Source: Palsa-1447 sp964414785 (lineage in GTDB: Bacteria > Verrucomicrobiota > Verrucomicrobiia > Opitutales > Opitutaceae). From it: a stretch of 64,000 nucleotides of DNA. The DNA lies in NCBI GenBank assembly GCA_964414785.1, contig CAYPXZ010000014.1:15250-79249 (forward strand). The letters run 5' to 3'. Numbering within the stretch: position 1 is the first letter of the stretch; every line of letters begins with the position of its first letter. Position numbers and translations under genes: made by a program. Below are positions 33,857 to 42,798 of this stretch, one piece after another. Under the pieces are notes generated by a model. The model saw only the letters and a program-made list of their open reading frames with translations, was not told where the DNA came from and made no database searches.

Positions 33857-34858
33857 GTGAGTTTTCTGCCACGATTCCTGATAAATCCGGTTCTACTCAG
33901 TCGCGTGGAAGCAATTGCTGTCCTTCGAGAGCGCATCCAAAACGCTGCCGTACAGGTTCCATGGATTCCAGCTTTGCAGAAGGATTCACGGGTTCGTAAT
34001 GCCCATTCATCTACGGCGATTGAAGGCAATCCACTTACTTTGGAGCAGGTGCGGGCTGTAGAACAGGGTGAAACCTTACCCGTGCCGGGTCGCGTTCGCC
34101 GAGAAGTGGTGAACTATTTTGCTGCGCTAAGGCACATCGAGAAACAGGCGTCCACGAAGCGCCTAACCCACGATGATGTCTTTCGCCTCCACAAGATTGT
34201 GGCTGGGGAGGTGATGGATCAAGGCGAGGCGGGGCGATATCGAACTATTCGCGTTCGAGTTGGCGAGTTTGTCCCGCCGGTTCCTGAGGATGTATCGGGT
34301 CTAATGCTCGAACTATTGGAATGGTGGAACACCGAGTCTCTACTTCTTTCGCCTGTGCTCAGTTCGGCCATCGTGCATCATCGATTCGAGACGATTCACC
34401 CGTTTGCTGACGGAAATGGCCGCACCGGTCGGGCTTTGGCACTGTGGGATCTCTATCGGCGAGGCTTCGACTCGCATCATATCTTTTCTGTGGACGAATT
34501 TTATTGGGAAGATAGGCCACGCTATTATGCCGCGCTTGATGCGGTCCGGCGGAACGGTGACGACCTCACATCATGGTTGGAATACTCTGCTGAGGGACTG
34601 CAACAAACCCTGGATAGGGTCTGGCAGCGAATCCAGCATCTGGCTGCTGCCTCGGGAAGCAAAAAGGTGGTTTTGCGCCCGCGTCAGGAGCAGCTCCTGC
34701 AGTTGTTGCGGGTTCGCGGCAACCTAAGCCCAAGAGAATTGTGGGACGGGCTTGGTATTTCCAAGCAAGGGGCGATGGATTTGCTTCGGCCGCTAATAAA
34801 ATCTGGATTGGTGCGGCGAGTTGGGACGCAGAAGAATGGACGCTACGTTCTGAAATAA
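33857..34858 (+). CDS. Fic family protein with N-terminal inhibitory motif and C-terminal winged helix
   Basis: A 333-residue protein starting at GTG 33857. The Fic active site is complete, HPFADGNGRTGR at 181-192, so AMP transfer from ATP to a protein hydroxyl is expected. Upstream, the inhibitory motif [S/T]xxxE[G/N] is present as Ser52-Thr-Ala-Ile-Glu56-Gly57, marking a class II, self-inhibited Fic protein. The C-terminal 70 residues (LRPRQEQLLQLLRVRG, then LSPRELWDGLGISKQGAMDLL) form a winged helix. Target unknown. Base composition is clearly lower in GC than the neighbours (about 52-57% in lines I counted), and it sits between the two ffh 3' ends, so it was probably acquired horizontally. 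Confidence 0.92.
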   Translation: MSFLPRFLINPVLLSRVEAIAVLRERIQNAAVQVPWIPALQKDSRVRNAHSSTAIEGNPLTLEQVRAVEQGETLPVPGRVRREVVNYFAALRHIEKQASTKRLTHDDVFRLHKIVAGEVMDQGEAGRYRTIRVRVGEFVPPVPEDVSGLMLELLEWWNTESLLLSPVLSSAIVHHRFETIHPFADGNGRTGRALALWDLYRRGFDSHHIFSVDEFYWEDRPRYYAALDAVRRNGDDLTSWLEYSAEGLQQTLDRVWQRIQHLAAASGSKKVVLRPRQEQLLQLLRVRGNLSPRELWDGLGISKQGAMDLLRPLIKSGLVRRVGTQKNGRYVLK

Positions 34859-34899
34859 CCCTGCAGAACGGTTTTCGGCCAAAGCGCCGTCGGGGCGAC

Positions 34900-36243
34900 T
34901 CACATCCCCGGAAATCCGCCCCGGCCCTTCATGGCCTCCATCTGGCGCATGAGCTTCTTCTGGTTCCCGCCCCTCATCATCTTCATCATCTTCTGCATCT
35001 GCTGGAACTGCTTGAGGAGCTGGTTCACGTCCGCGATGCGCACCCCCGCGCCGTTGGCGATCCTCTGGCGGCGGCTCCCGTTGAGGATGTCGGGCTTGCG
35101 GCGCTCCTGGAGGGTCATCGACTTGATGATGGCCTCCGTCCGCTTCATCTGGCGCTCGGTGTCGTCGCCGAGCTGGACGCCGCTCATGCCGGGGATCATC
35201 CCCACGATGCTCTGCATGGATCCCATCTTCTTCACGGCCTGCAGCTGCGAAAGGAAGTCCTCCAGGTTGAAGTCGGCCTTGCGCATCTTCTCGGCCATGC
35301 GCTCGGCCTCGTTCTCGTCGATCGACTCCTTGGCCTTCTCGACGAGCGAGACGACGTCGCCCATCCCCAGGATGCGGGACGCTAGCCTGTCGGGGTGGAA
35401 GGGCTCGAAGTCGTCGGTCTTCTCACCGGTGCCGACGAATTTTATCGGGATCCCGGTGATCGACTTTATGGAGAGCGCGGCGCCTCCCCGGGCGTCTCCG
35501 TCGAGCTTCGTCAGGACGAGGCCCGTCAATTGCAGCGCCTCGTGGAACACCTTGGCGACATTGACGGCCTCCTGGCCGAGCGCCCCGTCGGCGACCAAGA
35601 ACACCTCGTCCGGGGTTACGGCGGCGCCGAGGCGCTTCACCTCGTCGACGAGCCCCTCGTCGATCTGGAGGCGGCCGGCCGTGTCGAAGATGATCGCGTC
35701 CGCGCCCGCCGCGGCTGCGGCCGCAAGCCCCGCCTTGCCGATCGCCGGGACGTCCTTCGAGACGCGGTCGGAGTAGAACCCGATCTCCTCCTGGCGCGAC
35801 AGGATCTCGAGCTGGTCGATGGCGGCCGGCCGGTAGACGTCGCAGGCGACGACAAAGGGCCTGTACCCGCGCTTCTTGAGGAGCCGGCCGAGCTTCGCGG
35901 TCGAGGTCGTCTTGCCCGAGCCGTGGAGTCCCACCATGACGACCTTCAGCGGGCGGGCTGTGCTGAGGGTCGTCGTCCCCTCGCCCAGGAGGCGAACGAG
36001 CTCGTCGTGGATGATCTTTATTACCTGCTGGCCGGGCGTCACGCCCTTGAGGACCTCCTGGCCCGAGCACTGGGCCTGAACGCGCTCCGTGAATTCGCGG
36101 GCGACCTTGAAGTGGACGTCGGCCGTCAGGAGCGCGGCGCGCACCTCCGCCAGGGCGGCCGCCATGTTCTCCTCGGAAAGCCTTCCAACGCCGCGCAGGT
36201 TCCTCAGCGCGGAGGAGAGTTTGTCGGTCAGGGATTCGAACAT
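34900..36243 (-). CDS. ffh: Signal recognition particle protein Ffh
   Basis: A 447-residue SRP54 GTPase that binds signal sequences of nascent membrane proteins and the SRP RNA. It has the N domain (MFESLTDKLSSALRNL), the GTPase loop GLHGSGKTTSTAKL, DVYRPAAIDQL, DTAGRLQIDE, TKLDGDARGG, and a methionine-rich M domain (QQMQKMMKMMRGG). ATG 36243 gives the family N terminus. The last 35 codons are duplicated at 33573-33684, with the Fic gene in between. The 41 bp between the Fic stop and the ffh stop hold nothing I recognise. Confidence 0.97.
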   Translation of the reverse strand: MFESLTDKLSSALRNLRGVGRLSEENMAAALAEVRAALLTADVHFKVAREFTERVQAQCSGQEVLKGVTPGQQVIKIIHDELVRLLGEGTTTLSTARPLKVVMVGLHGSGKTTSTAKLGRLLKKRGYRPFVVACDVYRPAAIDQLEILSRQEEIGFYSDRVSKDVPAIGKAGLAAAAAAGADAIIFDTAGRLQIDEGLVDEVKRLGAAVTPDEVFLVADGALGQEAVNVAKVFHEALQLTGLVLTKLDGDARGGAALSIKSITGIPIKFVGTGEKTDDFEPFHPDRLASRILGMGDVVSLVEKAKESIDENEAERMAEKMRKADFNLEDFLSQLQAVKKMGSMQSIVGMIPGMSGVQLGDDTERQMKRTEAIIKSMTLQERRKPDILNGSRRQRIANGAGVRIADVNQLLKQFQQMQKMMKMMRGGNQKKLMRQMEAMKGRGGFPGM

Positions 36244-36375
36244 GGGAACCCATCCGGATGCATCAATGGGGCCTCCGATGCAATCCCGGGGATTGCGAAA
36301 TGGCCGGGCCCCCCCCGGGGCGCGCCTTTTAGGCTTTCCTAGGGATGGCCCCGGCGGTTGGATGGCCGGACAACC

Positions 36376-38247
36376 ATGAACCCCCATTCGATGAAGTTCG
36401 CCCTGGCGCGTCCCGTGTTGGCGTTGGCCGTCGCCCTTTTCTGCGCGCCGTTCTCCCGGGCCGACGGGGCCCCGGGCGCCGCCCCCGCCGCAAAGAAGGC
36501 CGTCGAGAAGGCGGACGACCTTCCCCGGCACACGTATGCGGTCGCGAAGGCGCCGTCGGCGATCCTGACCGACGCCGCCGCGTTTGGCGACCTGGCGCAG
36601 GCGCTCAAGAAGGACATGCTGGCGGACATCGACGCCTACGACATCAAGGACCGGACTACCGTGCAGGGCTACAAGGCCACGTTCCTGTCCCTGGCGCTCC
36701 TCGAGGGCGACTACGCAGGGGCGGCCAAGCTCGTCGACGAATTGAAGGCGCTGGAGGAGAAGCCCGGCAAGAAGGCGACGACCGCCATGGTCTCAGCGGC
36801 GTGGATCCGCGCGCGGCAGCAGGGCGGGGCGGGCCCCGACTTTGGCGCCCGGTTCAAGGCCGAGCTCGAGCGGACGGTGAAGCCGCTCGACTGGGAACTC
36901 GTTCAGAACGACGTGAAGGGAGCAAAGGCGGGATACGAGATCCGCAGCGAGACGCTCCTCGTGGGGCTCCTGCAGAAGGAGGTCGACCCGGCGGCCCTGA
37001 AGACCGGCAACATCTCGGCCGACATTGCCCGCCAGGTGGTGGGCATGCGCAACCAGGTCGTCAATTTCCTGCCCTACAAGGCGGATATCGTGGCGGCCCT
37101 GGACGGTTACATCTCCGCCCACCGCGTCGTGAAGCCCGACCGTTGGACCCCCAGGCTCGTCACGCTTGACCCGTCGGAGCACGCCCAGCCGGTCGTCATC
37201 GGAATATGGGACTCCGGGGTCGACGTGGACAACTACAAGGGCCGGCTGGTCACGGACGCGGACGGGCGCCACGGCCATGCGTTCGACCTTCACTCGAACC
37301 CGGTGCCGGAACTCATCTACCCTATCGCCGAGACCGGCGCGGACGTCCCGCAACTCCTCGGGCGCCTGAAGGGCTTCATCGACCTGCAGGCCGCGATCGA
37401 CAGTCCGGATTCGGCGGCGGTCAAGAAGTACATGGGGGAGCTCAAGCCCGAGCAGGTCACGCCGACCCTCGAGGGACTGAACCTGACGGCGGACTGGGCG
37501 CACGGCTCCCATGTCGCCGGGATATCCTTCGCCGGGAACCCCTTCGCGAGGCTCCTGGTGGGGCGCATCACGTTCGACTACCACCTCATGCACGAGACGC
37601 CCACGGTGGAGCAGGCCAAAAAGGACGCCGCCGCCTACGTGTCCATGGTCGACTATTTCAAGCAGAACGGGGTCAGGGTCGTTAATATGAGCTGGGGCGG
37701 CTCGCTCAAGGACGTCGAGAGCGACCTGGAGCAGAACGGGGCAGGCGGCAACGCCGAGGAGCGCAAGGCCCTTGCCCGCAAGATATTCGACATCGGCCGC
37801 GACGGCCTCTTCGAGGCGCTGAAGTCCGCCCCGCAGATCCTCTTCGTCGTCTCCGCGGGCAACAGCGACAACAACGTGAAGTTCGACGAGTTCGTCCCCT
37901 CGTCCTTCCAGCTGCCGAATATGATCACGGTCGGGGCCGTCGACCAGGCGGGGGAGGAGACCTCGTTCTCGAGCTTCGGCCCCATGGTCAACGTGCACGC
38001 CAACGGCTACGAGGTGGAGAGCACGATCCCCGGCGGAAGGCTCATGAAGCTGAGCGGCACGTCCATGGCGTCGCCCCAGGTCACAAACCTCGCGGCGAAG
38101 CTCTTCGCGCTCGACACCGCGCTCACTCCCGTCGAGGCGAAGCAGCTGATCATCGACGGCTGCGAGAAATCCGGGCGCGTGAACCTCATCAGCCCGAAGA
38201 CGAGCGTCGCCCTCCTCAAGCAGAAGTTGGCCCAGGGCAGCAAGTGA
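36376..38247 (+). CDS. Exported subtilisin-like serine protease (S8)
   Basis: A 623-residue protein with a signal peptide (LARPVLALAVALFCAPFSRA). The first 260 residues are a helical prodomain-like region of no family I recognise. The S8 triad is Asp279 (GIWDSGVD), His376 (AHGSHVAGI) and Ser563 (SGTSMASPQV), with the oxyanion Asn in VVSAGNSDNN. Two insertions separate Asp and His (about 97 residues). Probably periplasmic or secreted. ATG 36376 is chosen; the in-frame TTG at 36358 is possible. It is divergent from ffh with 130 bp between. Confidence 0.88.
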   Translation: MNPHSMKFALARPVLALAVALFCAPFSRADGAPGAAPAAKKAVEKADDLPRHTYAVAKAPSAILTDAAAFGDLAQALKKDMLADIDAYDIKDRTTVQGYKATFLSLALLEGDYAGAAKLVDELKALEEKPGKKATTAMVSAAWIRARQQGGAGPDFGARFKAELERTVKPLDWELVQNDVKGAKAGYEIRSETLLVGLLQKEVDPAALKTGNISADIARQVVGMRNQVVNFLPYKADIVAALDGYISAHRVVKPDRWTPRLVTLDPSEHAQPVVIGIWDSGVDVDNYKGRLVTDADGRHGHAFDLHSNPVPELIYPIAETGADVPQLLGRLKGFIDLQAAIDSPDSAAVKKYMGELKPEQVTPTLEGLNLTADWAHGSHVAGISFAGNPFARLLVGRITFDYHLMHETPTVEQAKKDAAAYVSMVDYFKQNGVRVVNMSWGGSLKDVESDLEQNGAGGNAEERKALARKIFDIGRDGLFEALKSAPQILFVVSAGNSDNNVKFDEFVPSSFQLPNMITVGAVDQAGEETSFSSFGPMVNVHANGYEVESTIPGGRLMKLSGTSMASPQVTNLAAKLFALDTALTPVEAKQLIIDGCEKSGRVNLISPKTSVALLKQKLAQGSK

Positions 38248-38272
38248 CGTAAGCGGACCCCGGGACGCCCGC

Positions 38273-38312
38273 GGCCCTGAGAACCGCCCGGGCGCAGGGC
38301 CTTTCCTCTTTT
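38273..38312 (+). terminator. Possible terminator after the S8 protease gene
   Basis: GGCCCTG (38273-38279) pairs with CAGGGCC (38295-38301) across a GC-rich loop that can extend the stem, followed by a pyrimidine run TTTCCTCTTTT. It lies 26 bp after the protease stop and 64 bp before the Lrp-type gene. Confidence 0.5.
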
Positions 38313-38375
38313 GTCTCCAAAAGAGTGGCCATTGCGCGGCATTTTCGGACAGACTCACTTTCCTTACACCTACCT

Positions 38376-38858
38376 ATGAACCCGGTCCTAAAGCTGCTCA
38401 TCGAAGGCGGTCACCTCACAACGGCGCAAATGGCGCAGGTTGCTGGCGTGCCCGAGTCCGAGATCAACCAGCACCTGGAACAGCTCAAGAAGGACAGGAT
38501 ATTCCTCGGCTGGCGCCCCGTGCTCGACCTCTCCCGCGAGTCGGCGGCGGCGGTCCGCGCGGTCATCGAGGTCAAGATAACCCCGGAGCGGGGCGGCGGC
38601 TTCAACCGGCTCGCCGAGCGCCTGAGCCGCTTTGACGAGGTGGAGTCCTGCTACCTGATGTCGGGCACCTACGACCTCCTGATCTTCGTGACGGGCCCCA
38701 GCCTGCAGAAGGTGGCCGGCTTCGTGTCGGAGAAGCTCTCGACCCTGGAGGGGGTGCTCTCGACCAGCACGCACTTCATGCTGCGCTCGTACAAGGAGGG
38801 GTCGTTCCTGATCGAGGTCCCGGCGCAGGAGACGGAGAGGCTCAAGGTGTCGCCGTGA
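38376..38858 (+). CDS. Lrp/AsnC family transcriptional regulator
   Basis: A 160-residue regulator with an N-terminal winged helix (LTTAQMAQVAGVPESEINQHLEQL) and a C-terminal RAM/ACT-like ligand domain (AVIEVKITPERGGGF, VESCYLMSGTYDLLIFVTG). Members sense amino acids and act as octamers or dimers. Its stop overlaps the GTG start of the following aminotransferase (38855-38858), so the two are coupled and the regulator probably responds to a substrate or product of that enzyme. Confidence 0.9.
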   Translation: MNPVLKLLIEGGHLTTAQMAQVAGVPESEINQHLEQLKKDRIFLGWRPVLDLSRESAAAVRAVIEVKITPERGGGFNRLAERLSRFDEVESCYLMSGTYDLLIFVTGPSLQKVAGFVSEKLSTLEGVLSTSTHFMLRSYKEGSFLIEVPAQETERLKVSP

Positions 38859-40039
38859 AGCGCTTCATCGCCCGCCACGTCGGAACCCTGCCCAAGTCGG
38901 GCATCCGGGACTTCTTCGAGATCGTCTCGAAGATGAAGGACGTCATCTCGCTCGGGATCGGCGAGCCCGACTTCGACACGCCGTGGCACATCAGGGAGGC
39001 GGCGATCTACGCCCTGGAGAAGGGCAAGACCCACTACACGTCGAACCTCGGTCTCGTGGAGCTCAGGCGCGCGATCTCGTCCTACGTCGAGGCGCACTAC
39101 ACGGTCTCCTACAGGCCCGACGACGAGATCATCGTCACGGTCGGCGTCTCCGAGGCGATAGACCTGGCGCTCAGGGCGCTCCTGAACCCCGGCGACAAGG
39201 TGCTTTACCACCAGCCCTGCTACGTCTCGTACAACCCGAGCGTGGCCCTGGCCCACGGGGTCGCGATCCCCGTGCCGACCCGTGCGGACGACGGCTTCGC
39301 CCTCAACGTCGAGGACATCGAGAAGGCGTGGCAGCCCGGGTGCAAGGTGCTCATGGTGAACCTGCCGTGCAATCCCACGGGGGGCACGTGCGACCGGGCT
39401 CGCCTCGAGAAGATCGCGCGCTTTGCGGTCGAGAAGGACCTGATCGTCCTGAGCGACGAGATCTACTCGGAGCTCGTCTACGACAACGTGCACACGAGCA
39501 TCTCGGTCTTCCCGGGGATGAAGGAGCGCACGATCTTTCTGCACGGGTTCTCAAAGGCCTTCGCGATGACGGGCTTTCGGATCGGCTACGCCTGCGGGCC
39601 GGCCGAGCTGATCGACGCGATGATGAAAATCCACCAGTACTCCATGCTCTGCGCCCCGATCCTCGCCCAGGAGGCCGCGGTCGAGGCCCTGACCCACGGG
39701 GAGGACAGCGTGAAGTCCATGCGCGAGCAGTACCACCGCAGGCGGGACCTGGTTGTTCGCCGGCTGAACGCCGCCGGCCTTGCGTGCCGCGCCCCGGGCG
39801 GCGCGTTCTACGTCTTTCCAAGCATTGCGTCGACCGGGCTCAATGAGAGGGACTTCGCCTACGGGCTCCTGAAGGCGCAGAGCGTCGCCGTGGTCCCGGG
39901 CACCGCATTTGGCGAGAACGGGCGGGGGTTTGTCCGCGCGAGCTTCGCAACCGGGTACGATCAACTTGTGGAGGCTTGCGATCGGATTGAACGGTTCGTG
40001 AACGCCACGGCACCATGTTCCGCTCCGTCGTCATCGTAG
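38855..40039 (+). CDS. Class I/II pyridoxal-phosphate aminotransferase
   Basis: A 394-residue fold type I aminotransferase, GTG start at 38855. It shows ISLGIGEPDFDTP, NPGDKVLYHQPCYVSY, NLPCNPTGG with the PLP-contacting Asn, LSDEIYSELVY, the Schiff-base Lys in HGFSKAFAMTGFRIGY, and the carboxylate-binding Arg in GFVRASFAT. The exact substrate (aspartate, N-acetyl-diaminopimelate or an aromatic acid) cannot be assigned from sequence alone. It is coupled to the Lrp-type gene and overlaps der by 25 bp. Confidence 0.9.
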   Translation: MKRFIARHVGTLPKSGIRDFFEIVSKMKDVISLGIGEPDFDTPWHIREAAIYALEKGKTHYTSNLGLVELRRAISSYVEAHYTVSYRPDDEIIVTVGVSEAIDLALRALLNPGDKVLYHQPCYVSYNPSVALAHGVAIPVPTRADDGFALNVEDIEKAWQPGCKVLMVNLPCNPTGGTCDRARLEKIARFAVEKDLIVLSDEIYSELVYDNVHTSISVFPGMKERTIFLHGFSKAFAMTGFRIGYACGPAELIDAMMKIHQYSMLCAPILAQEAAVEALTHGEDSVKSMREQYHRRRDLVVRRLNAAGLACRAPGGAFYVFPSIASTGLNERDFAYGLLKAQSVAVVPGTAFGENGRGFVRASFATGYDQLVEACDRIERFVNATAPCSAPSSS

Positions 40040-41451
40040 GCCGCCCCAATGTAGGCAAGAGCCGGCTCTTCAACCGTCTTGCCCGCAAGAGGATCTCCAT
40101 TGTCCACGACCAGCCCGGCGTGACGCGCGACGTCATCTCGGCGGACGTGTCCGACGGCTACACGCTGATGGACACGGGCGGCCTTGGCCTAAAGGAGGGC
40201 GAGACCTCGTCCGCAGCCATCATCGCCGCGTCCGAGAAGCAGGTCGGCTTCGCGATCGATACCGCGGCCCTCATCCTCTTCATCATCGACGGGCTCGAGG
40301 GCGTCACCGCGCTCGACGACAGGATTGCGCGTCGCCTGAGGCAGGGCGGCAAGCCCGTCATCGTCGTCGTCAACAAGGCCGACTTCGGCGACGAGAAGGC
40401 GGACCACGAGGGGGTCATGCGCTTCGGACTGGGCGAGCCGATCTTCGTGTCCGCCGAGCACGGGCGCGGCGAGTCCGACCTTCGTGAGGCGATCCTCAAG
40501 AGGATCGGTCTTCCGCCGGCGGACCCCAACGCCACCGTCGAGCGGGTGAAGCCGGAGAACGGCAGGATCCCGGGTCCCATCTGCATCTGCTTCATCGGGC
40601 GGCCGAACGTCGGCAAGTCCTCGCTTGCGAACCGGCTTTTGAGGAGCGACCGGCTGATCGTCAACGACCTCGCGGGGACGACGCGCGACGCGATCGAGCT
40701 GCCGTTCGAGTTCAAGGGCAGGGACAAGAAGATGCACCCCTTCCGCCTGATCGACACGGCGGGGATCAAGTCGGCCACGAAGCTCGCGTCCTCGGTCGAG
40801 TATTTCTCGCGCCTGCGCTCGCTCGACGCGATGCAGAGGTCGGACGTCGTCTTCCTCGTCCTCGACGCGATCGACGGCGTGACCCAGCAGGACAAGGCGA
40901 TCGCCGGCGAGGCCGTCAAGGACCGCAAGCCGATCGCCGTCATCGTCAACAAGTGGGACCTCGTCCACGAGGCCTTCAGGAAGGAGGGGGGGATCGCCGG
41001 CTCCAAGAGCGAGCGGGACTACCGCGAGAAGTACGAGAAGGCGCTCTTCGAGCGGCTCTTCTTCACGCCGGGCGCCCCGCTGATCTTCGTGTCGGCCATG
41101 AGCGGCTTCGAGGTCGACCGCATGCTCAACGCGGCCGTGAAGCTCCACCGAACGCTCGACAAGAAGCTGCCGACGGCCCGCCTCAACCAGACCCTCTCGC
41201 ACCTGGCCGAGCGCACGCCGCCCCCGGCCATCGGCGCCCGCAGGTTCAAGATCTACTACGCGACGCAGACGGGGAACCGCCCGTTTCGGGTGAAGATCTT
41301 CTGCAACCGCGAGGAGAGGCTCTCGGAGAGCTACCGCCGCTACCTCGAGGCGGGGCTCGTGAAGGAGTTCGACCTGTCGGGGTGCCCGATCGAGTTCGAC
41401 CTGGTCGGCAAGCCCCGCGGGGCCGAGGTCGACCGCAGCGGCTGGAAGTAG
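40015..41451 (+). CDS. der: Ribosome-associated GTPase Der (EngA)
   Basis: A 478-residue protein with two tandem GTPase domains, each with a GRPNVGKS loop (residues about 8 and 197), DTGG/DTAG switch motifs and NKAD/NKWD specificity motifs. It ends in the KH-like domain (ARRFKIYYATQTGNRPFRVKIFCN region). Der is required for assembly of the 50S subunit. It begins inside the end of the aminotransferase gene and is followed by fmt after 5 bp. Confidence 0.97.
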   Translation: MFRSVVIVGRPNVGKSRLFNRLARKRISIVHDQPGVTRDVISADVSDGYTLMDTGGLGLKEGETSSAAIIAASEKQVGFAIDTAALILFIIDGLEGVTALDDRIARRLRQGGKPVIVVVNKADFGDEKADHEGVMRFGLGEPIFVSAEHGRGESDLREAILKRIGLPPADPNATVERVKPENGRIPGPICICFIGRPNVGKSSLANRLLRSDRLIVNDLAGTTRDAIELPFEFKGRDKKMHPFRLIDTAGIKSATKLASSVEYFSRLRSLDAMQRSDVVFLVLDAIDGVTQQDKAIAGEAVKDRKPIAVIVNKWDLVHEAFRKEGGIAGSKSERDYREKYEKALFERLFFTPGAPLIFVSAMSGFEVDRMLNAAVKLHRTLDKKLPTARLNQTLSHLAERTPPPAIGARRFKIYYATQTGNRPFRVKIFCNREERLSESYRRYLEAGLVKEFDLSGCPIEFDLVGKPRGAEVDRSGWK

Positions 41452-41456
41452 GCCCC

Positions 41457-42449
41457 ATGGCGAATCCTGTGAGACTTGTTTTCATGGGCTCGGATCCTCT
41501 GGCGCTCCCGCTGCTCGACTGGCTCGCTGGGGAGGGACGCAAGGTGGCGGACCTGGTCGGGGTCGTGACCGGCATCGACCGCCCTTCGGGCCGGGGCCAG
41601 GCCGTCCGGCCAAACGCCGTCAAGGCATGGGCAAGCGCCGGGAAAGTCACTGTCCTTCAGCCCGAGAAGCTCGACGCCTCGGCCCATGCGGCCCTTTCCG
41701 CCCTGGCACCCGACTTGGCGCTCGTGGTCGCATACGGACGGATCCTTAGGGACGACTTCATTTCGCTGCCGCGCCTGGGGACTCTCAACCTCCATGCGTC
41801 GCTCCTGCCGCGGTACCGCGGGGCCTCGCCCATCCAGACGGCGGTCGCACTGGGAGAGCGCGAGACGGGGCTCACGCTGATGCGGATCGTGCGCGAGCTC
41901 GATGCGGGCCCGGTGGCGGACGTCGAGCGCGTGGCGATCGGCCCGCTCGACACGGCGGCGGAGGTCGAGGCGCGGCTCGCGGTCGCGGCCGTGGCGCTCC
42001 TTGCGAGGACGCTTCCTCTCGTTGCGCTGGGCGCGCTCGCCTTCCGGGAGCAGGACCACGCCCGGGCGAGCTTCTGCCGCAGGCTCCACAAGGAGGACGG
42101 CGTCCTCGACTTCTCGGCGCCGGCCCCCGTGCTGGCGGCGCGCATCAACGGCCTGAATCCCTGGCCGTCGGTGACGCTCGAGATCGCGGGCTCTCCGGTG
42201 AAGTTCGGGCTGGCCGACCTTGCGGACGTGGCCGCGCCCGGGGCGCCGGGCACCGTGGTCGGCGCCGATGGCGCGGGCCTTCTCGTCGCGGCGGGCGGGG
42301 GCACGCTTCGGATCCGCCGGCTTCAACGCCCGGGCGGCCGGATGCTCGAGGCCCGGGAGTTCCTGCGCGGGTTCCCGGTCCCTGCCGGCACCGTGCTTCC
42401 CTCCCGTCCCATGGCCCCGCTCGAGTCGGCGGCGCCTTTCAGGCGCTGA
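41457..42449 (+). CDS. fmt: Methionyl-tRNA formyltransferase
   Basis: A 330-residue enzyme that formylates initiator Met-tRNA with 10-formyl-tetrahydrofolate. Key marks are RLVFMGSDPLALPLL at the N terminus, the catalytic Asn/His in LNLHASLLPRYRGASPIQTA with ASPIQ, the tetrahydrofolate loop DAGPV, and the C-terminal OB domain (INGLNPWPSVTLEIAG). It is the last gene of the der-fmt unit; a terminator follows. Confidence 0.95.
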   Translation: MANPVRLVFMGSDPLALPLLDWLAGEGRKVADLVGVVTGIDRPSGRGQAVRPNAVKAWASAGKVTVLQPEKLDASAHAALSALAPDLALVVAYGRILRDDFISLPRLGTLNLHASLLPRYRGASPIQTAVALGERETGLTLMRIVRELDAGPVADVERVAIGPLDTAAEVEARLAVAAVALLARTLPLVALGALAFREQDHARASFCRRLHKEDGVLDFSAPAPVLAARINGLNPWPSVTLEIAGSPVKFGLADLADVAAPGAPGTVVGADGAGLLVAAGGGTLRIRRLQRPGGRMLEAREFLRGFPVPAGTVLPSRPMAPLESAAPFRR

Positions 42450-42468
42450 CACGCCTTGGGCTCCGGGC

Positions 42469-42681
42469 CTAGGCCCGCCTGGCGGGCTTTTTTGTCCTCG
42501 GGCGCAGGGAGTCCGCCTTCGATACCTCGGCGCGGCCCTGCTTCGCCCCCAGGGTCTTTCGCCAAGCGAAGAAGAAGGGCCGGCCTACCGCCGCGGAAAA
42601 AGGGATGAGCCCTGAGTCCTCGAATGCCGCGTGCAGGCCGCAGGGGATGGGAATGTAGTAGGAGCCCTTGAATCCGCTCAT
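42469..42681 (-). CDS. Small hypothetical protein
   Basis: A possible 70-residue protein from ATG 42681 with a G-rich stretch (GGGGGG) a few bases upstream that could bind ribosomes. The middle is hydrophobic and aromatic (GLIPFSAAVGRPFFFAW) and the tail is basic (PRTKKPARRA). I recognise no family. Its end overlaps the fmt terminator hairpin, which makes it less certain. The surrounding 42450-42798 holds nothing else I can name. Confidence 0.4.
   Translation of the reverse strand: MSGFKGSYYIPIPCGLHAAFEDSGLIPFSAAVGRPFFFAWRKTLGAKQGRAEVSKADSLRPRTKKPARRA
42474..42494 (+). terminator. Rho-independent terminator after fmt
   Basis: GCCCGC (42474-42479), loop CTG, GCGGGC (42483-42488) followed by six T. 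It lies 24 bp after the fmt stop and overlaps the last codons of a small minus-strand reading frame. Confidence 0.8.
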
Positions 42682-42798
42682 GAAGCCCCCCAATCGGATG
42701 TTCGGCGCCGGGGTTTAGCGCAAATTGCCGCGCCGGGGCGCGCCCGGGCGATACATGCCGCTTGTTTTCACCCGCTGTTTTGGCAAGATTGCGGGCCA

